Below, piece after piece: positions 1-7,495 of a DNA stretch of 64,000 nucleotides. A program made the position numbers and the translations under genes. Origin of the DNA: Alteromonas sp. KUL49 (GTDB taxonomy: Bacteria; Pseudomonadota; Gammaproteobacteria; Enterobacterales; Alteromonadaceae). Under the pieces are notes generated by a model that saw only the letters and a program-made list of their open reading frames with translations, did not search any database and was not told the DNA's origin. How positions within the stretch are numbered: position 1 is the first letter of the stretch; the number at the start of each line of letters is the position of its first letter. The stretch is taken from contig NZ_BJKL01000007.1 of NCBI RefSeq assembly GCF_006538345.1, forward strand, positions 186,001 through 250,000, given 5' to 3'.

Positions 1-519
1 TTCCTCAACTACAGGCTTAAGGTAGTCAGCTTTAATAGGGTGAACTGGCTTGCCGTCTTCTACCGGAATGAAGGGCTTCATTTTGTCCCAAATTTCGTTT
101 GAAACAGTGATACCGTTACCGTTTAAGTCCATGCTGAACGCAGTGATGATATGTGCTTCAGTACCAAAACCGATAGTTGCACCAAGAGGCTGACCCGCAA
201 GCATGTGAGCACCGTCAAGCTGACCATCGATTACACGGTCTAGCAACACTTTCCAGTTTGCTTGAGCCTCTAGCTGAACGTAAAGACCTTCTTCTTCGAA
301 AAAGCCTTTTTCATAGGCGATAGCTAGAGGCGCCATATCTGTAAGTTTAATGAAGCCAAATTTAAGTTCTTCTTTTTCTGGCCAACCCACATCTTGTGCA
401 TTTGCACTGTTTGCTAGCGGAAGACCTAGAGCTATGGTCAGCGCTAGTGCTGCTGATATACGACTGCCAACTTTTTTGCGCAATCCTTTTAAACGTAAAA
501 CCTGCTGTAGCATTTTCAT
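1..519 (-). CDS. nrtA: Nitrate ABC transporter substrate-binding protein, NrtA-type (3' part outside window)
   Basis: The reverse strand reads 173 codons from ATG at 519 without a stop to the window edge, so only the N-terminal part is present. A basic, hydrophobic signal region of about 35 residues ends near ANSAQA-like residues. The mature start ([17 protein letters not shown], then an [13 protein letters not shown] stretch) is the typical opening of the NrtA/CmpA family of periplasmic nitrate or bicarbonate binding proteins. The later residues AHMLAGQP and the [16 protein letters not shown] stretch are also family-like. Given nirB, nasA and nasR nearby, nitrate is the likely ligand, with the permease and ATPase genes expected to the left. 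SD-like GAGGAACACC precedes the ATG. An alternative ATG two codons later is possible. Confidence 0.85.
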   Translation of the reverse strand, partial: MKMLQQVLRLKGLRKKVGSRISAALALTIALGLPLANSANAQDVGWPEKEELKFGFIKLTDMAPLAIAYEKGFFEEEGLYVQLEAQANWKVLLDRVIDGQLDGAHMLAGQPLGATIGFGTEAHIITAFSMDLNGNGITVSNEIWDKMKPFIPVEDGKPVHPIKADYLKPVVEE

Positions 520-536
520 TGGTGTTCCTCGATTCC

Positions 537-583
537 AAAAAAAACCCACCAACGGTTGACGCATTCGCATCACGTTTGGTGGG
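537..583 (-). terminator. Intrinsic terminator in the nrtA leader (attenuator)
   Basis: On the minus strand an 8-bp stem CCCACCAA/TTGGTGGG encloses an inner stem TGATGC/GCGTCA with loop GAAT and is followed by eight T. It lies 18 nt upstream of the nrtA ATG, so it would stop transcription before the gene unless overridden. This is the layout of nas leaders controlled by NasR antitermination. Confidence 0.8.
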
Positions 584-597
584 CTTCGTTGCCGGAC

Positions 598-624
598 GTT
601 ATTCGTTACTTGGGTACGAATAAC
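598..624 (-). promoter_or_regulatory. Leader hairpin upstream of nrtA terminator, candidate NasR target
   Basis: A perfect 9-bp stem (GTTATTCGT/ACGAATAAC) with a 9-nt apical region lies just upstream of the terminator. It is separated from it by the core GGCAACGAAGCCCAC (579-593), which also occurs in the nirB leader. The position matches the ANTAR-binding hairpin of nas leaders, but the loop does not show the A1/G4 hexaloop pattern clearly. Confidence 0.5.
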
Positions 625-764
625 AAATCTAGTTGTCTAATTTTTTGAGCGCATTACCACTCTAGTTATTGCACATCTTTAATGACGGTCTTTTGGGTTA
701 ACGATCACTTTGTTGTTATTTTTGGGTGATCAGATTAACACCTTATGTTTTGCGATTAATGGTT

Positions 765-780
765 TGCATTCATCGTGCCA
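765..780 (-). promoter_or_regulatory. Sigma-54 promoter for nrtA
   Basis: The minus strand reads TGGCACGATGAATGCA, which differs from the sigma-54 consensus TGGCACG-N4-TTGCW by one base and has the invariant GG and GC at the correct 10-nt spacing. The predicted start near 754 gives a leader of about 235 nt containing the hairpin and terminator. Confidence 0.7.
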
Positions 781-884
781 CACTGCTAACTACCTATAAA
801 ACATAGAAATTATTAAAACTGAATAAAATATCCATTAATAAATCGTACGATGTTAGTGCGAACAGCGCACTAAAACAGGTAGCA

Positions 885-912
885 AGTGCACTATTAGTGC
901 ACGTGTAGTGCA
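885..912. repeat. Three AGTGCA repeats with 11-bp period, probable activator site
   Basis: AGTGCA occurs at 885, 896 and 907, one helical turn apart, and forms overlapping TGCAC-N5-GTGCA palindromes. It lies 130-160 bp upstream of the predicted nrtA start, where NtrC-type enhancers usually sit. The spacing between half-sites is 2 bp shorter than the usual NtrC site, so the binding protein is uncertain. Confidence 0.45.
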
Positions 913-946
913 TGTGGAAGCAACTGGCTCGCCCAACAATGCTTAC

Positions 947-2470
947 CTAAGCGACAAAGTTACCATGGAATCCCAGTGGCAGGTGATAAGGCAACCATGC
1001 GCGGGCGATTGGTCCATCGTACACACTATCGGCCTTAAACACATTCAAACAAGTCCGTTTGCTCGGCACATGTAATGCTGTTCCGATCAAATATCCACTG
1101 CGTTCATCTAATGCATTGCCTACAGGGACATGCTCTTCTACTAGATAGTCATGACCAAAGTGGAAGTGTTGGTACGTCTCAGTTTTCAAATCAAGTCGAC
1201 TCAGTGTATCGCTCCATACGCCTCCACTTTGACTGCTCAAGTGATAAAGCACGCTGTGTTTCTTGCCTATTAACGAGGATGCTATTCTTGGAAACTCACT
1301 CACTATGCCCGTATCTTCCATCTCATAGCGCCCGTCAGGGTACAAACGAATCAGCACATTAGTCGCATCCGATTGGCTCTCCATATGCTCCCCTGCCATC
1401 ACTTTCCCCAACGCCGTGAGCACCGATAAGTCAGGGTACAGGCTTGCATCAAAGTGAATCGTGCCATCTCTATCTTCCCATGCGTTCCCATAATGAAAAG
1501 CAAAACCCGCGGGCAACTCGTAACGACGCACTTCGCTAAAGTCGTCTTTGCTGTATAAGATGATCTGCATTGGCAAGTCGCCCTCAAAAGCAATTCGCTC
1601 AAAGAAGCCCGGCTTATTTCGCTTGCTAATCAATGACGGTAAAACAATAATCACGTGCTTCTCGGTAATCAAAAAGTCGTGCACCATCATGCCCTTGTAT
1701 CCTGTGGCAACTACCTTAACTTTATTTACATCTCCATTTTTAGCGAGGTGATACAGGACTAAATGCCCTGTAGCATTAAGACCAAAATTCCAAATATCAC
1801 CACTAGCTTCGATACGCGGGTGTGCCGAAAAAGGCATATTGTCGAGAGTTTTCCCATAGTGCTGGTGTTCTCCTAAAATAGCGTAACGGTCAAACTCTAG
1901 TGTGTTTTTATCGACTAAGGCAGGAGCACCGGCTTCCCAAAGCGCCCACAGTGAGTCATTAACTGAAATCACATTAGTATTGGCTACATTGATATCGTTT
2001 GGACCAGTGACTCCCCGTGATTGTGACAAACGGGACTCTGGCCCAGAGTACAAAAAGCGCTGCGCTTGTTGTTCCGCATTGAACTTTGGCGTAGTAATAA
2101 AGCGTCCTTTGTGCTCTATTTCACCATCACCAATGGAAAACGCCTGTAACATGCCGTCGCCTTCAAACAAATGTTTGTAACGGGCTTGCCCTCGTTCGTG
2201 TTTTGCTGGGCCGTTGCGGTAGAATGTGCCAATCAAATCTGCGGGGATTCGCCCTTCGATATCGAGCTTACGCGGCGAAAAGTCAGCATCAACATTAGAA
2301 AACCCGAGCATTTTGGGGTTGTTTGCCAACGCTGTTTGAAATTGACGATAGACTTCAGACAATGCGTCATTTTCTACAAACTGCTCAGCCATCGCCATGA
2401 GATGACTGTTGGGCAACAGACCTGCGGTTACCGCCAAGGAAATTGATTTTAGAACCTGACGCCGCTCCAT
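947..2470 (-). CDS. Carotenoid oxygenase (RPE65/CCD family)
   Basis: The 507-residue protein is a non-haem iron dioxygenase-type carotenoid or stilbene cleavage enzyme. Four iron-ligand histidine contexts typical of the family are present in order: SAHPRIE (about residue 217), MVHDFL (about 264), FHYGNAWED (about 328) and GFHGNFV at the extreme C-terminus. The N-terminus has a twin-arginine-like signal (ERRQVLK followed by a hydrophobic stretch ending LMAMA), suggesting Tat export. That is unusual for carotenoid oxygenases but seen in some marine homologues. The start overlaps the stop of the upstream DUF2141 gene by one base (TAATG), which implies translational coupling. The substrate cannot be read from sequence. 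Confidence 0.88.
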   Translation of the reverse strand: MERRQVLKSISLAVTAGLLPNSHLMAMAEQFVENDALSEVYRQFQTALANNPKMLGFSNVDADFSPRKLDIEGRIPADLIGTFYRNGPAKHERGQARYKHLFEGDGMLQAFSIGDGEIEHKGRFITTPKFNAEQQAQRFLYSGPESRLSQSRGVTGPNDINVANTNVISVNDSLWALWEAGAPALVDKNTLEFDRYAILGEHQHYGKTLDNMPFSAHPRIEASGDIWNFGLNATGHLVLYHLAKNGDVNKVKVVATGYKGMMVHDFLITEKHVIIVLPSLISKRNKPGFFERIAFEGDLPMQIILYSKDDFSEVRRYELPAGFAFHYGNAWEDRDGTIHFDASLYPDLSVLTALGKVMAGEHMESQSDATNVLIRLYPDGRYEMEDTGIVSEFPRIASSLIGKKHSVLYHLSSQSGGVWSDTLSRLDLKTETYQHFHFGHDYLVEEHVPVGNALDERSGYLIGTALHVPSKRTCLNVFKADSVYDGPIARAWLPYHLPLGFHGNFVA

Positions 2471-2921
2471 TAGTAAATTACCTCAGACTCATTGGTGATC
2501 TTGGTCATTTCTGCAGCGACAACAAACTTGATTTGTGAATAGCTTGCTGGCCCAAAGTTGGGCTGAGCATTGTTTGAAAATCCATATCCTTCCGTAGGGA
2601 TGCCAAACATATTCGTTTCCATTTGTCCGTTATCGTTCTCGTCATGAAAGTAACGCAATGCATACTCTCCAGGCTCGTTGACGTAAAAGACCACTTTAGT
2701 GTGCCTTGTTGTGCCGGAACGATCGTGGCGTTGTACGCATTTGCCTCCTCGTAGTTGGCCTCACCTTTAAACAGTTGAATGTACAATTTACCGTCGGAGC
2801 TATTTACCCCGTTGATTAAGAATTCGATTTCTTTGCCAGTATTCGCGTGGCTCATTGAAGCCATTGTCAAAGAGGTTAAAGAGACTGCCATGCCTAATGT
2901 TAGCCCTATTAGTTTTTTCAT
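2470..2921 (-). pseudogene. DUF2141 family exported protein, interrupted by one-base frameshift
   Basis: The product starts at ATG 2921 behind AAGGAAA and has a clean signal peptide (MKKLIGLTLG... to SHA). It then reads as a DUF2141 protein (EIEFLINGVNSSDGKLYIQLF). At 2695-2697 the frame breaks. The continuation VVFYVNEPGEYALRYFHDEN, with the family signature MFGIPTEGYGFSNNA, lies in the next frame to 2470. One extra A in a run of three A (minus strand) restores a roughly 150-residue protein. DUF2141 proteins are small periplasmic proteins of unknown function. Coupling to the carotenoid oxygenase suggests a shared role. A sequencing error is as likely as true decay because both halves are well conserved. 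Confidence 0.75.
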
Positions 2922-3062
2922 TTGCTGTTTCCTTTTTCTACGGGTGACGACAATTGCGTCGTGTGGAAAAGACGATAAAATAGTTGGCATTAACGCAATA
3001 GCGCCAATACGTAAAGTGCACTAAAGACTTCGTGAAATTGGCGGAAAAGAGGCTCTGTTCAA

Positions 3063-3827
3063 TTGACGATTCGCGAAATGATCACACAAAAAGCCTATGA
3101 TTTACTGGTTGTTGTTGGTGTCGGTCTATTTGTTGGCTTTTTATCACCGTTCGGAATGGACGCATTGCCTTTGTACGTGTCTATATCTTACTGGGTGATT
3201 ATATGCGTGGTTGGCTATCTGGTTTACCACCCTATTATCGATCAGTGTGATAAGCGTTGTTCGCCCTTCCTTGCCTCTCATTGGCAGCGCGTGGCCATGG
3301 GCGCCTTCGTGGCAAGTATACCCATGAGCTTTTTGGTGCCTCTGGTGACCACACTCTACTTCGGAAAGTCAGTCTCAATGGCGAGCGACTTTTTTAATGT
3401 ATTCCCTAAAACATTGGTGATTGGTGGCGTGATTACCATAGTGAGTTTGATTAAAGAAACGCTTGTAGAGCAACAAGCGCAGCTAGAGCAATCACCTACC
3501 ATTTCTGATACGCAACTGAGTAAGTTTTTAGCACTGCTACCCGTCGAAAAACGAGGGCAATTGTACGCTTTTGAATCTGCCGATCATTATCTCAAAGTGT
3601 ATACCGACAAGGGTCATCATCTTTTATTGATGCGGTTTAAAGACGCGGTTGATATGCTTGAAGATTACCCCGGACTGCAAACCCACCGTTCATGGTGGGT
3701 AGCAATTTCCGCAGTGGCACAAGTGACAAAAGAAAATCGTAAAACCCTTCTTATTTTGGAGAATAATCTCAAAGTGCCTGTATCAAAGACCTACGCCGAC
3801 AACGTCAAAAACTCGGGTATTCATTAG
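3063..3827 (+). CDS. Membrane-anchored LytTR-family transcription regulator
   Basis: The 254-residue protein has about four hydrophobic segments in the first 145 residues, then a linker, then a C-terminal LytTR DNA-binding domain (YAFESADHYLKVYTDKG, then a KDAVDML stretch and THRSWWVA). There is no response-regulator receiver domain, so the membrane part is the probable sensor. Start is TTG 3063 behind AGAGG. ATG 3078 is an alternative. It is divergent from the DUF2141/carotenoid oxygenase pair and is followed after 6 nt by an ATPase gene. The shared 140-bp intergenic region makes regulation of the divergent pair likely, but this is inferred from position only. Confidence 0.82.
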   Translation: MTIREMITQKAYDLLVVVGVGLFVGFLSPFGMDALPLYVSISYWVIICVVGYLVYHPIIDQCDKRCSPFLASHWQRVAMGAFVASIPMSFLVPLVTTLYFGKSVSMASDFFNVFPKTLVIGGVITIVSLIKETLVEQQAQLEQSPTISDTQLSKFLALLPVEKRGQLYAFESADHYLKVYTDKGHHLLLMRFKDAVDMLEDYPGLQTHRSWWVAISAVAQVTKENRKTLLILENNLKVPVSKTYADNVKNSGIH

Positions 3828-3833
3828 ACGCCT

Positions 3834-5000
3834 ATGATCACCACTCTCGCCATAAATAATTATCGCTCGCTGCACGATATTATTATCCCTATGGGACCAC
3901 TGAATTTGGTGACTGGTGCAAATGGTGCGGGTAAGTCGAACCTTTACAAGGCGTTAAGGCTGCTAGCAGAGACGGCTCGGGGCGGTGTTATTAGTTCTCT
4001 GGCTAACGAGGGTGGACTAAGCACCACGTTCTGGGCAGGCCCCCGAGAAATCAGTGACCGAATGAAACGTGGCGAAGTTAATATAGAGGGAACGCCTGCA
4101 GATAGCAGTAAACGTTTGCGCTTAGGATTTGCCAGCGAGGCGTTCAGTTATGCCGTTGCATTGGGTATCACGCCCCCCGTTCCCTATCCTTCAGCGTTCA
4201 ACTTAGATCCGGAAATCAAACGGGAGTCCATTTGGCAAGGTCCAAGACATCGACCTGCGTCAGCATTGGTGGAGCGTATTGACCACGTAGTGAAAGTAAA
4301 ACGGAGTAGGCAGTGGGAGGTCATATCCAAACATCAACCTATGTTCGAAAGCATGTTTACGCAAGTTGCCGACCCACAACAATGCCCCGAAGTGCTGTCG
4401 CTTAAGACCTTTATCAATAATTGGCGCTTTTACGACCACTTTAGAACCGATAGCCAAGCACCGGCGCGACAGCCTCAGCTAGGTACACGAACAACGGTTC
4501 TTCATCACGATGGCCGTGACCTTGCAGCCGCCATACAAACGATCATTGAGATTGGCGCTGAAGAGGCACTCTACGATGCGATAGATGATGCTTTTCCCGG
4601 TGCTTCAGTCAGTGTTTCAATCAGCAATGATGGTCACTTTACGCTTCAGTTTAAGCAAAGAGGATTGTTACGCCCGCTCAGCGCTAAAGAACTCTCAGAT
4701 GGAACATTGCGTTACCTATTGTGGGTTGCCGCCCTACTCACCCCGCGTCCACCGAGTCTAATGGTTATCAACGAACCAGAAACCAGTTTGCATCCAGATC
4801 TTCTACCCGCACTTGGTCGACTCATTAAAACTGCGGCTAACAGCACACAGGTGTGGGTGGTCTCACATGCAAAACCTCTAATCTCTTCCCTTGAATGTGA
4901 TACGCGATGCAACAGTATCTACCTAGAGAAAACACTGAGCGAAACCACTATTGCCGGACAGGATTTACTCACTACACCCAGTTGGCATTGGCCCAGCTAA
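3834..5000 (+). CDS. RecF/OLD-like predicted ATPase (AAA, SMC-type)
   Basis: The 388-residue protein opens with the LAINNYRSL motif common to RecF/OLD-type ATPases. A Walker A motif GANGAGKSN lies near residue 28, a signature-like LSDGTLRYL near 285, and Walker B LMVINEPETSLHPD near 305. A D-loop/switch His WVVSHAKPL follows near 345. It belongs to a broad family of stand-alone predicted ATPases (COG4637-like) with no assigned function. No TOPRIM nuclease domain is visible, unlike full OLD nucleases. It starts 6 nt after the LytTR gene and is probably co-transcribed. It ends 24 nt from the convergent LysR gene. Function unknown. Confidence 0.85.
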   Translation: MITTLAINNYRSLHDIIIPMGPLNLVTGANGAGKSNLYKALRLLAETARGGVISSLANEGGLSTTFWAGPREISDRMKRGEVNIEGTPADSSKRLRLGFASEAFSYAVALGITPPVPYPSAFNLDPEIKRESIWQGPRHRPASALVERIDHVVKVKRSRQWEVISKHQPMFESMFTQVADPQQCPEVLSLKTFINNWRFYDHFRTDSQAPARQPQLGTRTTVLHHDGRDLAAAIQTIIEIGAEEALYDAIDDAFPGASVSVSISNDGHFTLQFKQRGLLRPLSAKELSDGTLRYLLWVAALLTPRPPSLMVINEPETSLHPDLLPALGRLIKTAANSTQVWVVSHAKPLISSLECDTRCNSIYLEKTLSETTIAGQDLLTTPSWHWPS

Positions 5001-5024
5001 TCCAGCGCGATAGCTTCAATCGTC

Positions 5025-6023
5025 TTACGAGATAGCTACCACATTTTGTTGCACTAAACGCTTAACCTGTTCTGGACAGTAGCCCTTTCGACAGCATTTA
5101 GCCAATGCATTGAAATGTTGGTCTGCACGTTCACGCATTATTCTCGCGATTAATTGACGAAGCCAGGTTAACCCTTGATCGTTCTCTTGGCGCTTGTGCC
5201 ACATGAGCGAGACATGACTAGGGGCATGTTCAATGGGTACTTCATAGACTGCAAGTTCGTCACTGAAAATTTCTTGCTCCACCGCCATTGAAGGTACAAC
5301 ACATATCAAATTACTTTGCTTTAATAGCGACGATACTGCAGAAAAGTGATTTACCGACATGGCAATACGACGGCTCATACCAATATTATTTAACGCTTGA
5401 TCAGTCAGATTGTTCAGTTGACCCGATAACGTTACCAGTAAGTGTTCGGCCTGAATGAAGTCCTCCAAACTGAGTTCATCCCTTTTGGCCAGCGGGTGAT
5501 CGTGTCGCATAACGCAGACAAACTTTGGTGAGGTAAGGTATTCACTCCTGATGGTTTCGACATTAGAGGTAGATTTACCGACAATCAGGTCTACTTCTGC
5601 GTTGTTGAGTAAATCTTCCTGATCGATAAAGTTATTGGGTATAGTGAACAAGTTAACTCCCGGCGCGCTCTTCTCTATCTCGTGACGTAAACGTCCCCAA
5701 ATAGCCTCCACGGTAATGTCGGCAGCGGCAATGCGAAACGTACGTGTTGCCGTAGCAGCATCAAAGGCAGACGGTGCTATCGCATCTTCCAGTTGACCCA
5801 ACGGTCCTCTCACCTGCCCCCAGAGATTACGGGCGAAATTAGTCGGTTGAATACCTCGCCCATCCTTGACGAATAACTCGTCATTCCATGCTGATCGCAT
5901 ACGAGACAATGCGTTAGAAACGGCAGGCTGCGTCATTGCAAGCCTATCGGCAGCACGAGTAATCGCTCCTTCTGTCATAATAGCGTCGAAAATGATCAGT
6001 AAATTAAGGTCTTGGTGGCGCAT
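5025..6023 (-). CDS. LysR-family regulator, probable activator of the adjacent efflux pump
   Basis: The N-terminal winged helix-turn-helix is typical of LysR proteins (HQDLNLLIIFDAIM, then AITRAADRLAMTQPAVSNAL). The effector domain begins near residue 95 (TFRIAAADI). Length is 332 residues from ATG 6023. A GTG start at 6074 would add 17 non-conserved residues and is less likely. The sequence resembles the NodD/MexT subgroup. It is transcribed divergently from a MexEF-like pump, the usual arrangement of MexT-type activators, so control of 6253-10618 is likely. Confidence 0.88.
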   Translation of the reverse strand: MRHQDLNLLIIFDAIMTEGAITRAADRLAMTQPAVSNALSRMRSAWNDELFVKDGRGIQPTNFARNLWGQVRGPLGQLEDAIAPSAFDAATATRTFRIAAADITVEAIWGRLRHEIEKSAPGVNLFTIPNNFIDQEDLLNNAEVDLIVGKSTSNVETIRSEYLTSPKFVCVMRHDHPLAKRDELSLEDFIQAEHLLVTLSGQLNNLTDQALNNIGMSRRIAMSVNHFSAVSSLLKQSNLICVVPSMAVEQEIFSDELAVYEVPIEHAPSHVSLMWHKRQENDQGLTWLRQLIARIMRERADQHFNALAKCCRKGYCPEQVKRLVQQNVVAIS

Positions 6024-6156
6024 ATTCGCTCTCTTGCATGAGTCTATTGTATGGGGACTTCCTAAATATATCACTATAGAAAATATGTTTCATATAAAAA
6101 TATAATTATATTTATCTTTTCATCTATGGATAATGGTCAGCGTTTACACAACGCGA

Positions 6157-6176
6157 ATTGATTATCTAATAACAAT
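6157..6176. promoter_or_regulatory. Possible LysR operator upstream of the efflux operon
   Basis: An interrupted palindrome ATTG-N12-CAAT lies between the LysR gene and the pump operon, 77 bp before the pump start. LysR proteins bind interrupted dyads of this general size. The match is short and could be chance. Confidence 0.3.
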
Positions 6177-6252
6177 CCTAATGACTTTTCAGTCTACATC
6201 AGTGTCGCTGGGGTATTCACCCGTTTTCAAATTCTCAATGTAGGTTCTAATT

Positions 6253-7491
6253 ATGTCTGTTAACTCTTTAACGAGGTTAGCCTTGGTGAGCTTAGTCGCC
6301 AGTGTTCTTTTTGCATGTACTGAAGACAGCAGCGAACAAGTAGCCGCAGCAACGCAAATGGCAGCGCCGCAAGTCGAAGTGGCCGAAGTGCTTAGTCAGC
6401 GTATCACTGAGTGGGATGAATTTACCGGTCGTCTTGAAGCACCTCAAACCGTGTCGCTACGCCCTCGAGTATCGGGCTACATTGATTTTGTAGCGTTCGA
6501 AGAAGGTAGCGAAGTGAAGCAAGGTGATACCTTGTTTTTCATCGACAACCAGTTGTACAAAGAAGAAGTTAACCGTCTTCAAGCACAACTTACCCAAGTT
6601 AGGAGTCAACGTAGCCTAGCAACCACAGACTATCAACGTGCTGTAGAGCTAAGAAAAACACGAGCGGTATCTCAAGAAGAACTCGATAATCGCCATTCAG
6701 CGCTACAGCAAGCTCAAGCGGCGGTACAAGCCACAGAAGCTTCATTGGCCCTTGCTAAGCTGAATCGAGGTTACACTCGGGTTGAGGCACCGATTTCAGG
6801 ACGAGTATCCCGTGCGAACGTGACTACGGGTAACTATGTGAGCGCCGGTGAAACCGTACTGACGAGTATCGTTTCAACCAACAAGCTATATGCATACTTT
6901 GACGTGGATGAGCAATCATTCCTCAATTACAAAGATATGGAAATGTCCGGTCAAAGAGATGCTCAAGAGCGCCAACCTGTGGCCATGAAATTAGTGAATA
7001 GTGATGAATATGCGTTTTGGGGTTCGTTGGACTTTGTCGATAATGCCATCAACCCAACCACGGGCACGATTCGTGTTCGCGCGGTATTTGAGAACAGTGA
7101 TGGCTACCTTATGCCTGGTATGTTTGCCCACCTTAAAGTTGCCGCGAGTCCCACATTTGACGGCATTCTTATCGATGAAAAAGCCATAGGTACTGACCTT
7201 AATAATAAGTTTGTTTTTGTTATTGATGAGAACAACAAGGTTGCCTATCGCCCAGTGGTATTAGGTGACAAAGTCGGTGCAATGCGTCTTATCAACAAGG
7301 GCTTGTCTGCCGGTGACACGATCCTAGTCAACGGTCTACAGCGTGTTCGCCCGGGTGTTGTAGTCGCTCCCCAAATCAGAGACATGGCAACGCCTGAACA
7401 AGTAGCGCAATTAGATGCATGGCAACAGCGATTAGATGAGAACCAAAAACTCGCTTCACTTAACTTGAATACTGAGTCTACAGGTAACTAA
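6253..7491 (+). CDS. RND efflux periplasmic adaptor (MexE/AcrA-like lipoprotein)
   Basis: The 412-residue HlyD-family membrane fusion protein links an inner-membrane RND pump to an outer-membrane channel. It has a lipoprotein signal with lipobox LFAC (Cys near 22). A lipoyl half-motif follows (VSLRPRVSGYIDFV, EEGSEVKQGDTLFFID), then an alpha-hairpin rich in Q/L/A (residues 95-165). The second lipoyl half is RGYTRVEAPISGRVSRANV, followed by beta-barrel and membrane-proximal domains. The pump gene starts 4 nt after its stop. The sequence is closest in style to the MexE/OqxA/AcrA group. No outer-membrane partner is encoded in the operon; the TolC at 42348 could serve. Confidence 0.92.
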   Translation: MSVNSLTRLALVSLVASVLFACTEDSSEQVAAATQMAAPQVEVAEVLSQRITEWDEFTGRLEAPQTVSLRPRVSGYIDFVAFEEGSEVKQGDTLFFIDNQLYKEEVNRLQAQLTQVRSQRSLATTDYQRAVELRKTRAVSQEELDNRHSALQQAQAAVQATEASLALAKLNRGYTRVEAPISGRVSRANVTTGNYVSAGETVLTSIVSTNKLYAYFDVDEQSFLNYKDMEMSGQRDAQERQPVAMKLVNSDEYAFWGSLDFVDNAINPTTGTIRVRAVFENSDGYLMPGMFAHLKVAASPTFDGILIDEKAIGTDLNNKFVFVIDENNKVAYRPVVLGDKVGAMRLINKGLSAGDTILVNGLQRVRPGVVVAPQIRDMATPEQVAQLDAWQQRLDENQKLASLNLNTESTGN

Positions 7492-7495
7492 CCCC

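Noticed and set aside
396..623. Plus-strand open frames over the nrtA leader
   Set aside because: They run opposite to the nrtA start, hairpin and terminator and show no coding features.
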